A stretch of DNA of 64,000 nt from Shinella zoogloeoides (GTDB taxonomy: Bacteria > Pseudomonadota > Alphaproteobacteria > Rhizobiales > Rhizobiaceae): the NCBI RefSeq assembly GCF_033705735.1, contig NZ_CP131130.1, forward strand, positions 1,429,001-1,493,000, read 5' to 3'. The notes under the pieces were generated by a model that saw only the letters and a program-made list of their open reading frames with translations, was not told the origin of the DNA and did not search any database. Below, one piece after another: positions 1 to 11,467 of this stretch; within the stretch, counting starts at the first letter, position 1, and every line of letters starts with the position of its first letter. The position numbers were made by a program, and so were the translations under genes.

Positions 1-16
1 AACGGGAAGTACGGGC

Positions 17-550
17 ATGGCTGGTAGCGTCAACAAGGTGATCTTGATCGGGAATGTCGGGGCTGACCCGGAAATCCGCCGGACGCAGGACGGTCGGCCG
101 ATCGCCAACCTGCGCATCGCCACCTCCGAGACCTGGCGCGACCGCAACAGCGGCGAACGCCGCGAGAAGACGGAATGGCACAATGTCGTCGTCTTCAACG
201 AGGGCCTGTGCAAGGTCGTCGAGCAATATGTGAAGAAGGGCGCCAAGCTCTATATCGAGGGCGCGCTGCAGACCCGCAAGTGGCAGGACCAGACCGGCAA
301 CGATCGTTATTCGACGGAAATCGTGCTGCAGGGCTTCAACTCCACGCTGACCATGCTCGACGGTCGCGGCGAGGGCGGCGGCGAGCGCCGCGGCGGCGGT
401 GATTTCGGTGGCAGCAGCAATTACGGCGGCGGCGCGCCGAGCTACGACGACTACGGTTCGCGCCCGGCCTCTGGCGGTGGCGGCAGCGGCAGCCGCTCGG
501 GTGGCGGCGGCTCCATGGCCCGCGACATGGATGACGACATTCCGTTCTGA
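17..550 (+). CDS. ssb: Single-stranded DNA-binding protein
   Basis: Binds single-stranded DNA in the cytoplasm during replication, recombination and repair, and recruits partner proteins through its tail. The 177-residue product opens with the typical SSB start (MAGSVNKVILIGNVGADPEI) and an OB-fold over about residues 5-110. A Gly/Ser-rich disordered linker follows, and the acidic tip DMDDDIPF matches the conserved SSB C-terminal peptide that docks partner proteins. Length fits the family. The start is close to the window edge, so its promoter lies mostly outside. A strong hairpin terminator follows directly. Identification is secure. Confidence 0.97.
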   Translation: MAGSVNKVILIGNVGADPEIRRTQDGRPIANLRIATSETWRDRNSGERREKTEWHNVVVFNEGLCKVVEQYVKKGAKLYIEGALQTRKWQDQTGNDRYSTEIVLQGFNSTLTMLDGRGEGGGERRGGGDFGGSSNYGGGAPSYDDYGSRPASGGGGSGSRSGGGGSMARDMDDDIPF

Positions 551-564
551 GAACGGGAACAACG

Positions 565-592
565 AAAGGCCGGCCTGAGCGCCGGCCTTTTG
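565..592 (+). terminator. Rho-independent terminator after ssb
   Basis: A GC-rich inverted repeat (AAGGCCGGC ... GCCGGCCTT) runs into a short T-run about 15 bp after the ssb stop codon. It probably ends the ssb transcript. The next gene (the MarC protein) points the other way, so the hairpin may also serve readthrough from that side. Confidence 0.8.
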
Positions 593-661
593 CTTTGAAG
601 AAGGCTTTGGGAACGGTGGCGGCCCGCTATCGCGAGCGGTACATTCGACCTTCGGGCCGCG

Positions 662-1291
662 TCAGCCGATGAATACCGATTTCACCCCATCCACCACGAA
701 CTGCACCGCCAGCGCGGCGAGGATCACGCCGAGCAGGCGCGTCAGGATCGCGCGGCCGGTATTGCCGAGGAAGCGGTCGATGCGCTCGGCGATGACCAGC
801 GAGAGGAAGAGGACGACGAGGCAGAGCGCGAGGACGCCGATGAGGGCGGTGCGCTCCAGGACGGAGGGGAATGAACCGGAGAGGAGGATCGTCGCGGAGA
901 TCGCGCCGGGACCGGCGATGAGCGGCAGGGCGAGCGGGAAGACCGCGATATTGTGGATGTGATCGCGGGTGATCGCCACTTCGCTGGTTCTTTCCTTCCG
1001 CTCGTTGCGGCGCTCGAAGATCATCTCGAAGGCGATCCAGAACAGCAGCAGGCCGCCGGCGATGCGGAAGGCGCCGATGGAGATGCCGAGCAGCGAGAGC
1101 ACGCCGGCGCCCGTCAAGGCGAAGACGGCGAGGATGCAGAAGGCGATCAGCGAGCCGCGCAGCGCCACCTGCTTGCGCTGCGGTCGCGTCATGCCGACAG
1201 TGAGCCCCAGGAAGATCGGCGCAAGGCCCGGCGGGTCGAGGGTTACGAGCAGCGTCGTGACGGCATTGACCAGAAGATCGATGTTCAGCAT
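662..1291 (-). CDS. MarC family (UPF0056) integral membrane protein
   Basis: The 209-residue hydrophobic protein has about six membrane helices and the family pattern (LDPPGLAPIFLGLT near the N-terminus, then GAGVLSLLGISIGAFRIAGG). MarC proteins sit in the inner membrane. Their transport role is unproven, and the original link to multiple antibiotic resistance has been withdrawn. I chose the ATG at 1291 because a GAGGGGAA ribosome-binding site precedes it and the protein then starts with MLNIDLLVNAVTTL. A longer in-frame reading to 1426 adds an untypical proline-rich stretch. It lies between ssb (convergent) and gyrA (divergent). Confidence 0.85.
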   Translation of the reverse strand: MLNIDLLVNAVTTLLVTLDPPGLAPIFLGLTVGMTRPQRKQVALRGSLIAFCILAVFALTGAGVLSLLGISIGAFRIAGGLLLFWIAFEMIFERRNERKERTSEVAITRDHIHNIAVFPLALPLIAGPGAISATILLSGSFPSVLERTALIGVLALCLVVLFLSLVIAERIDRFLGNTGRAILTRLLGVILAALAVQFVVDGVKSVFIG

Positions 1292-1440
1292 TGCGGCGTT
1301 CCCCTCGCCTTGAACGGGCCGTTTCGACGGCCTTGTGCCCGCATTGTTAGGCGAGGGCGGCGCATTAGGGAAGGGCGGCCACGAAAATGCGCAAATTGGC
1401 GGATTTTCTGGGAAAAGCCTGTTCAAAACCCTTGGCGAAA

Positions 1441-1470
1441 TTGGCGCTTCGGGTGCCGGTAGGCTATAAA
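1441..1470 (+). promoter_or_regulatory. Candidate sigma-70-type promoter for gyrA
   Basis: TTGGCG at 1441-1446 and TATAAA at 1465-1470 are 18 bp apart and lie about 37 bp upstream of the gyrA start codon. This is a visual match only. Alphaproteobacterial promoters are often loose and no other element confirms it. Confidence 0.4.
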
Positions 1471-1506
1471 ATCAGCACTGATTCTGAACAAAGATCGTGA
1501 CCGAAA

Positions 1507-4287
<2,781 letters not shown>

Positions 4288-4310
4288 TCCTCGCCCAAAT
4301 TCAGGACATG

Positions 4311-4350
4311 AAAAAGCCGGACGGGCAGGGAACGACCGTCCGGCTTTTCA
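4311..4350 (+). terminator. Rho-independent terminator after gyrA
   Basis: AAAAAGCCGGACGG pairs with CCGTCCGGCTTTT across a short loop, 23 bp after the gyrA stop. The A-run on one side and T-run on the other make it bidirectional, so it can also end the small leftward gene pair at 4410-4692. Confidence 0.85.
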
Positions 4351-4409
4351 TTTGGAGCGGGCAGCCTGGAGGGAAGACTGCCCGCTTTGACGGCGGCAAG
4401 GGGGCGCTA

Positions 4410-4556
4410 TCAGACGCCGAAGCCGCCTGCTTTCGTTCTCAGCCGGACGGCCTTCAGAACCGCGCGCTCACGCTTGATCTCAAGGATCGTGCGGGCAAAG
4501 TCCATCGTGAAGACCGTGCTGATGAAGACCATGGAAAGGATGCTGATCGCGGCCAT
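4410..4556 (-). CDS. Small one-helix membrane protein, 48 aa
   Basis: This 48-residue reading frame starts MAAISILSMVFISTVFTMDF, a single hydrophobic helix, followed by a basic tail (EIKRERAVLKAVRLRTKAGG) that should stay in the cytoplasm by the positive-inside rule. An AGG-type ribosome-binding site precedes the ATG at 4556 and overlaps the stop of the 41-residue gene upstream, so the two are probably translationally coupled. The same frame can be read further upstream to 4634, but that part looks non-coding. Function unknown. I see no family I can name. Confidence 0.6.
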   Translation of the reverse strand: MAAISILSMVFISTVFTMDFARTILEIKRERAVLKAVRLRTKAGGFGV

Positions 4557-4566
4557 GGGAAACGCC

Positions 4567-4692
4567 TCAGCGCAGCCACTTGCCGCGGCCGGCGACCTTG
4601 GGCGCTGCCGGGCGATCCTCTTCCCGCAGCGCATGGATCGTTGCTGCGGTCAGCGCGATGAACATGGTCATGCAAAGTAGAGCGAGTGCCAT
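4567..4692 (-). CDS. Small one-helix membrane protein, 41 aa
   Basis: A 41-residue frame starts MALALLCMTMFIALTAATI, a single membrane helix, and ends in a short basic tail (VAGRGKWLR). A good ribosome-binding site (GGAAGGAA) sits about 9 bp before the ATG at 4692. Its stop codon lies 10 bp before the start of the next small membrane protein, which suggests a two-gene operon ending at the terminator at 4311-4350. Such proteins are often subunits or regulators of larger membrane complexes, but nothing here shows the partner. Function unknown. Confidence 0.55.
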   Translation of the reverse strand: MALALLCMTMFIALTAATIHALREEDRPAAPKVAGRGKWLR

Positions 4693-4932
4693 TTTCGTGT
4701 TCCTTCCAGCCTAAGGAAACGCGTTACTTGTTCCGTTGGGTTCGGCCGGTAAAATGCGCCACCGCGCATATTGTTCCCGACCCCTATGCTGTCATTTAGA
4801 CATGCGGCGCCTGAAATGGTCTTGAACGGCCCGTTCATGCGCGGTTCATGTTCTTCAACAGGGGACAGCGCGTGCCGCGACCTTGCGGAAAGAGGCGGTC
4901 CGTGACAAAAGGCGGCAAACGGGACCCCGCCG

Positions 4933-5427
4933 ATGACAGTCGCCTTCTACCCTGGCTCCTTCGATCCGATCACCAACGGCCACATCGACGTGCTGGTCCA
5001 GGCGCTGAACGTGGCGCCCAAGGTCATCGTCGCCATCGGCATCCATCCCGGCAAGGTACCGCTCTTTTCGTTCGAGGAGCGCGCCGACCTCATCCGCCAG
5101 TCCATTGCCGAGGCCTTGCCGGAGCGGGCAGGGGACGTCAGCGTCGTCTCCTTCTCCAACCTGGTCGTCGATGCCGCGCGCAGCCACAAGGCGCATCTCC
5201 TCATCCGGGGCCTGCGCGACGGGACGGACCTCGATTACGAGATGCAGATGGCCGGCATGAACCGGCAATTGGCGCCCGATGTGCAGACGATCTTTCTGCC
5301 GGCGGGCGTTGCCTCGCGGCCCATTACCGCCACATTGGTCCGCCAGATCGCGGCCATGGGCGGCGATGTCGGCGCCTTCGTTCCGGCGCCCGTCCTTGCG
5401 GCCCTCAAAGCCCGTCGGAAGGGCTGA
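4933..5427 (+). CDS. coaD: Phosphopantetheine adenylyltransferase
   Basis: Transfers AMP from ATP to 4'-phosphopantetheine to give dephospho-CoA, the penultimate step of coenzyme A synthesis. The 164-residue protein has the nucleotidyltransferase signature [16 protein letters not shown] with the T/HxGH-type motif at the N-terminus, the [15 protein letters not shown] stretch and the C-terminal helix expected of bacterial CoaD. Length is normal. The cyclophilin genes follow in the same direction 34 bp downstream, so they may share its transcript. Confidence 0.97.
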   Translation: MTVAFYPGSFDPITNGHIDVLVQALNVAPKVIVAIGIHPGKVPLFSFEERADLIRQSIAEALPERAGDVSVVSFSNLVVDAARSHKAHLLIRGLRDGTDLDYEMQMAGMNRQLAPDVQTIFLPAGVASRPITATLVRQIAAMGGDVGAFVPAPVLAALKARRKG

Positions 5428-5461
5428 GCCCAATCATCCTGAACCCCTCAAGGGAGCTATC

Positions 5462-6028
5462 ATGAACATCCTCCGTCACGCCTTTGCAGGAGCCCTGTTC
5501 CTTGCGACCGCAACCGGCGCCTTCGTTGCCCAGGCCGCCGATTTCATCACGATCCAGCTCAAGGACGGCCCGGTCGTCATCGAGCTGAACGACAAGGCAC
5601 CGAAGCATGCCGAGCGCATCAAGGCGCTCGCCGCCGGTGGCGAATACGACAATGTCGCCTTCCACCGCGTGATCGAGGGCTTCATGGCGCAGACCGGCGA
5701 CGTGCAGTATGGCGACATGGAGAACGGCTACCAGCCGCAGGCGGCCGGCACGGGCGGCTCCAGCCTGCCGGACCTTCCGGCCGAATTCTCCGACATTCCC
5801 TTCGAGCGCGGCACGGTCGGCATGGCCCGCGCTCAGGACCCGAACTCGGCGAATTCCCAGTTCTTCATCATGTTCGCGCCGGGCGACTTCCTCAACGGCC
5901 AGTACACGGTCGTCGGCAAGGTGGTTTCCGGCATGGAGAACGTCGACAAGATCAAGCGCGGCGACGACGCCAATAACGGCTCCGTGACCGATCCCGACCG
6001 GATGATCAAGGTCACCGTCGGCAAGTAA
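5462..6028 (+). CDS. Exported peptidyl-prolyl cis-trans isomerase (cyclophilin)
   Basis: A 188-residue cyclophilin with a Sec signal peptide (ALFLATATGAFVAQA, cleavage about residue 25), so it should act in the periplasm on proline-containing folding substrates. Core cyclophilin motifs are present: FHRVIEGFMAQTGD and the NSANSQFFIMF segment. I chose the ATG at 5462, preceded by a GGGAGC-type site, because it places the signal peptide at the true N-terminus. A longer in-frame reading is antisense-like junk. It is followed by a cytosolic paralogue, so the pair looks like an old tandem duplication with split location. Confidence 0.93.
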   Translation: MNILRHAFAGALFLATATGAFVAQAADFITIQLKDGPVVIELNDKAPKHAERIKALAAGGEYDNVAFHRVIEGFMAQTGDVQYGDMENGYQPQAAGTGGSSLPDLPAEFSDIPFERGTVGMARAQDPNSANSQFFIMFAPGDFLNGQYTVVGKVVSGMENVDKIKRGDDANNGSVTDPDRMIKVTVGK

Positions 6029-6109
6029 GCCACTTTATGACTGGCCGCATGTTGCAATCGCGATGCGGCGCCCCACTTCTGCGCAACAGGCTTTAGAAGG
6101 AGAAAGACC

Positions 6110-6625
6110 ATGGCCGAGATCAAGGATCCGGAAAACACCATCATCATGGAGACCACGAAGGGAAAGGTGGTCATCCAGCTTCTTCCGGATCTCGCACCGG
6201 GCCACGTCGCACGCGTCAAGGAACTGGCGCGCGAAGGCGCCTATGACGGCGTCGTCTTCCACCGCGTGATCGAGGACTTCATGGCCCAGACGGGCGATGT
6301 GAAGTTCGGCAAGCAGGGCGGCGCCGACTTCAACCCGGCCCGCGCCGGCATGGGCGGCTCGGAAAAGCCGGACCTCAAGGCCGAATTCTCCAACATGAGC
6401 CATGTGCGCGGCACCTGCTCCATGGCGCGCAGCCAGATGCCGAACTCCGCCAACTCGCAGTTCTTCATCTGCTTCACGGATGCTCCCTGGCTGAACAAGC
6501 AGTATTCCGTCTGGGGCCAGGTCATCGAAGGCATGGAAAACATCGACAAGATCAAGCGCGGCGAGCCGGTGCGCGATCCCGACTCGATCGTTTCCATGAA
6601 GGTTGCCGCCGACGTGGCAGCCTGA
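6110..6625 (+). CDS. Cytosolic peptidyl-prolyl cis-trans isomerase (cyclophilin)
   Basis: A 171-residue cyclophilin without signal peptide, so cytoplasmic. It shares the motifs FHRVIEDFMAQTGDV and NSANSQFFICF with the exported paralogue just upstream, and also a closing MENIDKIKRGE segment (MENVDKIKRGD upstream). Catalyses prolyl isomerisation during protein folding. A ribosome-binding site (GAAGGAG) precedes the ATG. A strong terminator follows at 6645. Confidence 0.95.
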   Translation: MAEIKDPENTIIMETTKGKVVIQLLPDLAPGHVARVKELAREGAYDGVVFHRVIEDFMAQTGDVKFGKQGGADFNPARAGMGGSEKPDLKAEFSNMSHVRGTCSMARSQMPNSANSQFFICFTDAPWLNKQYSVWGQVIEGMENIDKIKRGEPVRDPDSIVSMKVAADVAA

Positions 6626-6644
6626 TAGAAAGCCGTCGTTTTCG

Positions 6645-6676
6645 ACCGCGCTCGCCCCGGCGGGCGCGGTTTTTCT
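6645..6676 (+). terminator. Rho-independent terminator after the cyclophilin pair
   Basis: ACCGCGCTCGCC pairs with GGCGGGCGCGGT around a very short loop and is followed by TTTTTCTTT. It lies 20 bp after the second cyclophilin stop codon. Confidence 0.85.
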
Positions 6677-6704
6677 TTGTGCGCTTTTCAAGAGACAAGT
6701 CGAT

Positions 6705-7154
6705 ATGACCGCTTTCCTCTGGGCGCTGCTCGGCATTGCGGCCGGCGCGTGCATCGCAATCCAGGCCCCCGTCAACGCCCTGCTCGGACGCGGTCTCAGC
6801 ATGCCGGTCGCGGCAGCCTGCGTCTCGTTTCTCTCCGGGGCGATCATCCTCGGCATCGTGATGCTCGCCACGGCGTCGTTCGAGGGGCGGGCGCCAGACT
6901 GGCGCGGACCGGACCTCTGGCTCTATGTCGCCGGCGGCGCGCTCGGCACCATCTATGTCACCACCGCGATCTACCTGACGCCGCGCATTGGCGCGGCCGC
7001 CGTCATGGCCTTCGCCGTCTCCGGCCAGCTTCTCGCGGGCATCCTGCTCGACCGCATCGGCTTCCTCGGCATGGCCGTTCGCGAAATCTCCGTCGGCCGC
7101 ATCGCCGGCGCCCTCCTGCTTGTTGCCGGGGCGCTGATGATCCGCTTCCTCTGA
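6705..7154 (+). CDS. Small DMT-family membrane transporter (YdcZ/DUF606 type)
   Basis: A 149-residue, very hydrophobic protein with about five membrane helices. It starts [20 protein letters not shown] and contains the [13 protein letters not shown] segment typical of the half-size DMT proteins of the YdcZ (DUF606) group, which probably work as dimers in the inner membrane. Substrate unknown. I chose the ATG at 6705, since earlier in-frame residues cross the terminator. The gene ends 8 bp before queA and probably shares its transcript, although no functional link to queuosine is evident. Confidence 0.8.
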   Translation: MTAFLWALLGIAAGACIAIQAPVNALLGRGLSMPVAAACVSFLSGAIILGIVMLATASFEGRAPDWRGPDLWLYVAGGALGTIYVTTAIYLTPRIGAAAVMAFAVSGQLLAGILLDRIGFLGMAVREISVGRIAGALLLVAGALMIRFL

Positions 7155-7162
7155 GGCTCGCC

Positions 7163-8230
7163 ATGCGCGTCGACCTTTTCGATTTCGACCTGCCGGAGGA
7201 GAACATCGCGCTTCGTCCGGTCACCCCGCGCGAAGCGGCAAGGCTGCTCGTCGTGCGGCCCGGCACGGATACGCCCTATGAGGACCGCACCGTCGGCGAC
7301 CTGCCGTCGCTGCTGCGCCCGGGCGACGCACTGGTCTTCAACGATACGCGCGTCATTCCCGCCCAGCTCGAAGGCATCCGCCACCGGGAAGGGGCGGGCG
7401 GCCAGAAGGTCTCCGCGACGCTGCACATGCGCATTGCCGGCGACCGCTGGAAGGCCTTCGCCAAGCCGGGCAAGCGCATCAAGCTTGGCGACCGCATCAC
7501 CTTCGGCGCGGCGGAGAACCTGTCGGCAATCGTCGAGGAGAAGGGCGAGGGCGGCGAGGTCACCCTGCATTTCGACGCCTCCGGCCCGGCGCTCGACCGC
7601 GCCATCGCCACGGTCGGCCATATCCCGCTGCCGCCCTATATCGCCTCCAAACGCGCCGACGACGAGGCCGACCGCAAGGATTACCAGACGATCTATGCCA
7701 GGGAGGAGGGCGCCGTCGCCGCGCCCACGGCTGGGCTGCACTTCACCGATGCGCTTTTCGAAAAGTTCGATGCGCTCGGCGTGGAGCGGCATTTCGTGAC
7801 GCTGCATGTCGGCGCCGGCACCTTCCTGCCGGTCAAGGCGGACGATACGACGGACCATGTCATGCACGAGGAGATCGGCTATGTCTCGGAAGAGACCGCC
7901 GCGGCCCTCAATGCCGTCCGCGCGAGGGGCGGGCGCATCGTCTCCGTCGGCACGACATCGCTGCGCCTCCTCGAAAGCGCCGCCGGCGAAGACGGCACGA
8001 TCAGGCCCTGGTCCGGCGCGACGGGCATCTTCATCACGCCCGGCTACCGCTTCCGCACGGCCGATATCCTGATGACCAATTTCCACCTGCCGAAATCGAC
8101 GCTCTTCATGCTCGTCTCGGCCTTTTCCGGCCTGGAGACGATGCGCGGCGCCTATGGCCATGCGATTTCGGCCGGCTACCGCTTCTATTCCTACGGCGAC
8201 TCCAGCCTGCTTTTCCGGGACGACCGATGA
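7163..8230 (+). CDS. queA: tRNA preQ1(34) S-adenosylmethionine ribosyltransferase-isomerase
   Basis: Adds the ribosyl part of S-adenosylmethionine to preQ1 in tRNA anticodon position 34, giving epoxyqueuosine. The 355-residue product starts [19 protein letters not shown], which is typical for QueA, and holds PAGLHFT-like ([12 protein letters not shown]), [12 protein letters not shown] and [17 protein letters not shown] motifs. The ATG at 7163 was chosen over an upstream in-frame reading that overlaps the transporter gene. The stop overlaps the tgt start by 4 bp (ATGA), so the two queuosine genes are translationally coupled. Confidence 0.97.
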   Translation: MRVDLFDFDLPEENIALRPVTPREAARLLVVRPGTDTPYEDRTVGDLPSLLRPGDALVFNDTRVIPAQLEGIRHREGAGGQKVSATLHMRIAGDRWKAFAKPGKRIKLGDRITFGAAENLSAIVEEKGEGGEVTLHFDASGPALDRAIATVGHIPLPPYIASKRADDEADRKDYQTIYAREEGAVAAPTAGLHFTDALFEKFDALGVERHFVTLHVGAGTFLPVKADDTTDHVMHEEIGYVSEETAAALNAVRARGGRIVSVGTTSLRLLESAAGEDGTIRPWSGATGIFITPGYRFRTADILMTNFHLPKSTLFMLVSAFSGLETMRGAYGHAISAGYRFYSYGDSSLLFRDDR

Positions 8231-9357
8231 CCGAGACCTTCCAGTTCAAACTCCTCGCCACCGATGGCAAGGCCCGCCGCGGCGAGGTCTCCATGCCGCG
8301 CGGCACCATTCGCACGCCGGCCTTCATGCCCGTCGGCACGGTGGGCACTGTCAAGGCGATGTATCTCGACCAGGTGCGCGAACTCGGCGCCGACATCATC
8401 CTCGGCAACACCTATCACCTGATGCTGCGGCCCGGCCCGGAGCGTGTCGCGCGGCTCGGCGGCCTGCACGAGCTGATCCGCTGGCCCTATCCGATCCTTA
8501 CCGACTCCGGCGGCTTCCAGGTCATGTCGCTCTCCGGCCTGCGCAAGCTCGACGAGCAGGGCGTCACCTTCAAGAGCCATGTCGACGGCGCATTGCATCA
8601 CATGTCGCCGGAGCGCTCCATCGAAATCCAGGGCCTGCTCGACAGCGATATCCAGATGCAGCTCGACGAATGCGTGGCGCTGCCGGCCTCGCCGAAGGAA
8701 ATCGAGCGCGCCATGGAAATGTCGCTGCGCTGGGCCGAGCGTTGCAAGGTGGCCTTCGGCGACCAGCCGGGCAAGGCGATGTTCGGCATCGTGCAGGGCG
8801 GCGATATTCCGCATCTACGCGTGCGGTCCGCGCAGGCGCTGGCCGAGCTGAACCTCAAGGGTTACGCCATCGGCGGCCTTGCCGTGGGCGAGCCGCAGGA
8901 GGTCATGCTCGACATGATCGACACGACCGTCCCGCACATGCCCTTCGAGAAGCCGCGCTACCTGATGGGCGTCGGCACGCCGGACGACATGCTGAAATCC
9001 GTCGCCCGAGGCATCGACATGTTCGACTGCGTGATGCCGACCCGCTCGGGCCGCCACGGCCTTGCCTTCACCCGCCGCGGCCGCATCAACCTGCGCAATG
9101 CCCGCCACGCCGAGGACATGCGCCCGCTCGACGAGGAATCGAGCTGCCCGGCCGCCCGCGATTATTCGCGCGCCTATCTGCACCACCTCATCCGCGCCAA
9201 CGAGTCGCTCGGCGGCATGCTGCTGACCTGGAACAATCTTTCCTATTATCAGGACCTGATGGCCGGCATCCGCAAGGCGATAGAGGAGGGGCGTTTCGCC
9301 GATTTCATGGCGGAAACGCAGGAGAACTGGGCGAGGGGCGATCTCGCCCCTCTCTGA
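8227..9357 (+). CDS. tgt: tRNA-guanine transglycosylase
   Basis: Exchanges guanine 34 for preQ1 in GUN-anticodon tRNAs (Asp, Asn, His, Tyr), the step before QueA. The 376-residue product has the TGT barrel motifs [13 protein letters not shown] (nucleophile/base-binding region), FGIVQGG and GVGTPDDML, plus the segment [14 protein letters not shown]. The usual zinc site is only partly met: the region after [19 protein letters not shown] keeps one Cys and a His, but does not show the full CxCxxC array. This matches some alphaproteobacterial TGTs as far as I recall. A perfect palindrome (GAGGGGCGA/TCGCCCCTC) lies in the last codons. Confidence 0.96.
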   Translation: MTETFQFKLLATDGKARRGEVSMPRGTIRTPAFMPVGTVGTVKAMYLDQVRELGADIILGNTYHLMLRPGPERVARLGGLHELIRWPYPILTDSGGFQVMSLSGLRKLDEQGVTFKSHVDGALHHMSPERSIEIQGLLDSDIQMQLDECVALPASPKEIERAMEMSLRWAERCKVAFGDQPGKAMFGIVQGGDIPHLRVRSAQALAELNLKGYAIGGLAVGEPQEVMLDMIDTTVPHMPFEKPRYLMGVGTPDDMLKSVARGIDMFDCVMPTRSGRHGLAFTRRGRINLRNARHAEDMRPLDEESSCPAARDYSRAYLHHLIRANESLGGMLLTWNNLSYYQDLMAGIRKAIEEGRFADFMAETQENWARGDLAPL

Positions 9358-9366
9358 GACGCAGGA

Positions 9367-9789
9367 CTAGATTTCAGGCCCCGGCGCCGCATGCACCATG
9401 TGCACGCCGTTGATCTTGTAGCTGCCGTCCGGCTGCTTCACGAGCTGGTAGAAGGCCGTCCAGTCCTTGCCGCCCGGCCCCGAAATCAGCACTTCCTGCA
9501 CCACCGTATCGCCCTGTACCTTCGAGCGGCCGAAGGCGACATGGCCCGGCCGGAAGACTGGCGCATAGTTCTTCTTCACCATGTCGAAGAAGGCGTCCTC
9601 GGTCGGAAACCGGTCGCGGACGGAGGGCGAGGCGAAGGCATAGGCGCTCTTCGCATCGTGGTTCAGGAACGCCGCGATCTGGCTCTGGATGATGCTTTGC
9701 ACCGTGTCGATCGGCTCTTCCGCCCATGTGGGAGAAGCAGCGAGCATGGGCAATGATAGACCGAGGAACATGGCGGCAGAGAGCTTCAT
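9367..9789 (-). CDS. DUF4864 family exported protein
   Basis: A 140-residue protein with a Sec signal peptide (MKLSAAMFLGLSLPMLAAS, cleavage near AEE). The mature part carries the DUF4864 pattern (IDTVQSIIQSQIAAFLNHDA, then AYAFASPSVRDRFP and FYQLVKQPDGSYKINGV), a fold related to the NTF2-like/SnoaL group. Function unknown. It is periplasmic by prediction. It is convergent with tgt and overlaps the DUF1428 gene upstream by 4 bp, so the two are co-transcribed. Confidence 0.8.
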   Translation of the reverse strand: MKLSAAMFLGLSLPMLAASPTWAEEPIDTVQSIIQSQIAAFLNHDAKSAYAFASPSVRDRFPTEDAFFDMVKKNYAPVFRPGHVAFGRSKVQGDTVVQEVLISGPGGKDWTAFYQLVKQPDGSYKINGVHMVHAAPGPEI

Positions 9790-10199
9790 GGCGATAACGT
9801 CTCCCGAAGCGGCGCGAAGCTTCCGGCCACGAGACGGCGGCCTTCGAAGATCATACCTTCGCCGGGCTCCGGCTGGATGCGGGGATCTGCCAGCGCGTTC
9901 CGCAATCCGCTATCGCGGACGTCCTTGCTGGGCCATTCGGTCCAGGCGAGAATGACCGTTTCGCCGGGCCGCGCATCGGCTGCGAGGATGAAGTCCCGCA
10001 AGGGAGCGGCATCGGCAAGCGCATCCCGCGCGCCGTCCGCATGGAATTCCTCGCCGCCGGGCGTCTCTGGATCGAGCCGGAAATCGACGATGCGCGTCGC
10101 GCCGTATTCCCGATAAATGTCGGCGACCTTCCGCGAGAAAGCCTCGTAGGCAGCAAGCTTGTCGATGGCGACCGGTATCAGATAGGCGTCGATGTACAT
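9786..10199 (-). CDS. DUF1428 family protein
   Basis: A 137-residue cytoplasmic protein of the DUF1428 family, a dimeric alpha/beta barrel fold of unknown role (motifs MYIDAYLIPV, FSRKVADIYREYGATRIVDF, VILAWTEWPSKDVRD). I chose the ATG at 10199, which has a GGAG site upstream and starts as family members do. A reading from 10229 adds ten untypical residues. Coupled by a 4-bp overlap to the DUF4864 gene downstream. Confidence 0.82.
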   Translation of the reverse strand: MYIDAYLIPVAIDKLAAYEAFSRKVADIYREYGATRIVDFRLDPETPGGEEFHADGARDALADAAPLRDFILAADARPGETVILAWTEWPSKDVRDSGLRNALADPRIQPEPGEGMIFEGRRLVAGSFAPLRETLSP

Positions 10200-10513
10200 T
10201 GTCCCGTTCTCCGGCAAGGCAAGCGACATCGCGGATGGTACTCCAGAGCGTCGCCGCAGGCGAGGTGCATCGGAACAACAGGTTCGTCAAAGCGGAGGGC
10301 GGTAAAGCTCATAGCGCCGAAAATGCCGGCATGCAGGGCGCTTCGTCCTTGCCCACCTAGCTCCATATAAAAGTCGCATAAGATAGATTATGGAACTAAC
10401 AAATAGGCCTGAATATCCCGAAAGCGCTGGAAACCCGGTTTTCGCCTTGACCGGAATGCTTCCCCGGCCTTAAGCGAAACGGCAGACGGAACCAACAGCG
10501 AAAGCCTGCCACG
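10200..10513. other. Intergenic region between DUF1428 gene and purC
   Basis: 314 bp between two divergent genes. It should hold both promoters. Very short frames are present on both strands, but none has a convincing start site or recognisable product. An AT-rich patch around 10370-10405 (AAGATAGATTATGGAAC) is the likeliest place for the purC promoter, although no clean -35/-10 pair is seen. Confidence 0.4.
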
Positions 10514-11467
10514 ATGAGCGATTTGCGCATTCTCTCCGACGCCCATATCCCGGAACTGCCGAACCGCTACAAGGGCAAGGTTCGCGAGAACTACGACCTG
10601 CCGGACGGCAGCCGCATCATCATCGCGACGGACCGCCTCAGCGCCTTCGACGTCATCCTGACATCCATTCCCTTCAAGGGCCAGGTGCTGACGCAGACGG
10701 CGCGCTACTGGTTCGAGGAAACCGCCGATATCTGCCCGAACCATGTCCTGGCCTATCCGGACCCGAATGTCGTCATCGGCACGCGGCTCGACATCCTGCC
10801 GGTCGAGGTCGTCGTGCGCGGCTATCTCGCCGGCACCACCAGCACGTCGATCCTGACGAAATACCGCAAGGGCGAGCGCGACATGTACGGCATCACGCTG
10901 CCGGACGGGCTCAGGGACAACGAAAAGCTTCCCCAGCCGATCATCACGCCCACCAGCAAGGCCTTCGACGGCGGCCATGACGAGCCGCTTTCCGGCGTGG
11001 AAATCCTCGCCCAGGGCCTGCTGACGGCCGAACAATGGGAAACCGTCTCGCGCTATGCGCTTTCGCTCTTCGCGCGCGGACAGGCCCGCGCGGCCGAGCG
11101 CGGCCTGATCCTCGTCGACACGAAATACGAATTCGGCACGGACAAGGACGGCCGCATCGTGCTGGCCGACGAGATCCACACACCGGATTCGAGCCGCTAC
11201 TGGATCGCCGACAGCTACGAGGAAAGCTTCGCCAAGGGCGGCCGGCCGGCCAGCTTCGACAAGGATTTCGTGCGCTCCTGGGTCACCGAACGCTGCGACC
11301 CGTACAAGGATCCGATCCCGGAAATCCCGCGCGAACTCGTCGAGCAGACCTCGAAGGTTTACATACAAGCCTTTGAACAGATTACCGGAAAGACCTTCAT
11401 GCCCGACCTTTCCGGCGCCACGGTCCTCGACCGCATCCGCAAAAATCTGGCGCCCTATTTCGCCTGA
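10514..11467 (+). CDS. purC: Phosphoribosylaminoimidazole-succinocarboxamide synthase
   Basis: SAICAR synthase of de novo purine synthesis: ATP-dependent joining of aspartate to CAIR. The 317-residue length matches the longer SAICAR synthase form rather than the roughly 240-residue form. Motifs include [12 protein letters not shown] near the N-terminus, [37 protein letters not shown] and [12 protein letters not shown]. The 3' end overlaps the convergent MBL hydrolase gene by 13 bp. Many alphaproteobacteria carry a second, shorter purC beside purS/purQ; that is not in this window. Confidence 0.95.
   Translation: MSDLRILSDAHIPELPNRYKGKVRENYDLPDGSRIIIATDRLSAFDVILTSIPFKGQVLTQTARYWFEETADICPNHVLAYPDPNVVIGTRLDILPVEVVVRGYLAGTTSTSILTKYRKGERDMYGITLPDGLRDNEKLPQPIITPTSKAFDGGHDEPLSGVEILAQGLLTAEQWETVSRYALSLFARGQARAAERGLILVDTKYEFGTDKDGRIVLADEIHTPDSSRYWIADSYEESFAKGGRPASFDKDFVRSWVTERCDPYKDPIPEIPRELVEQTSKVYIQAFEQITGKTFMPDLSGATVLDRIRKNLAPYFA

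Noticed and set aside
10178..10366. A 62-codon minus-strand frame upstream of the DUF1428 gene
   Set aside because: It overlaps the supported DUF1428 start, has no ribosome-binding site and its translation has no family likeness.
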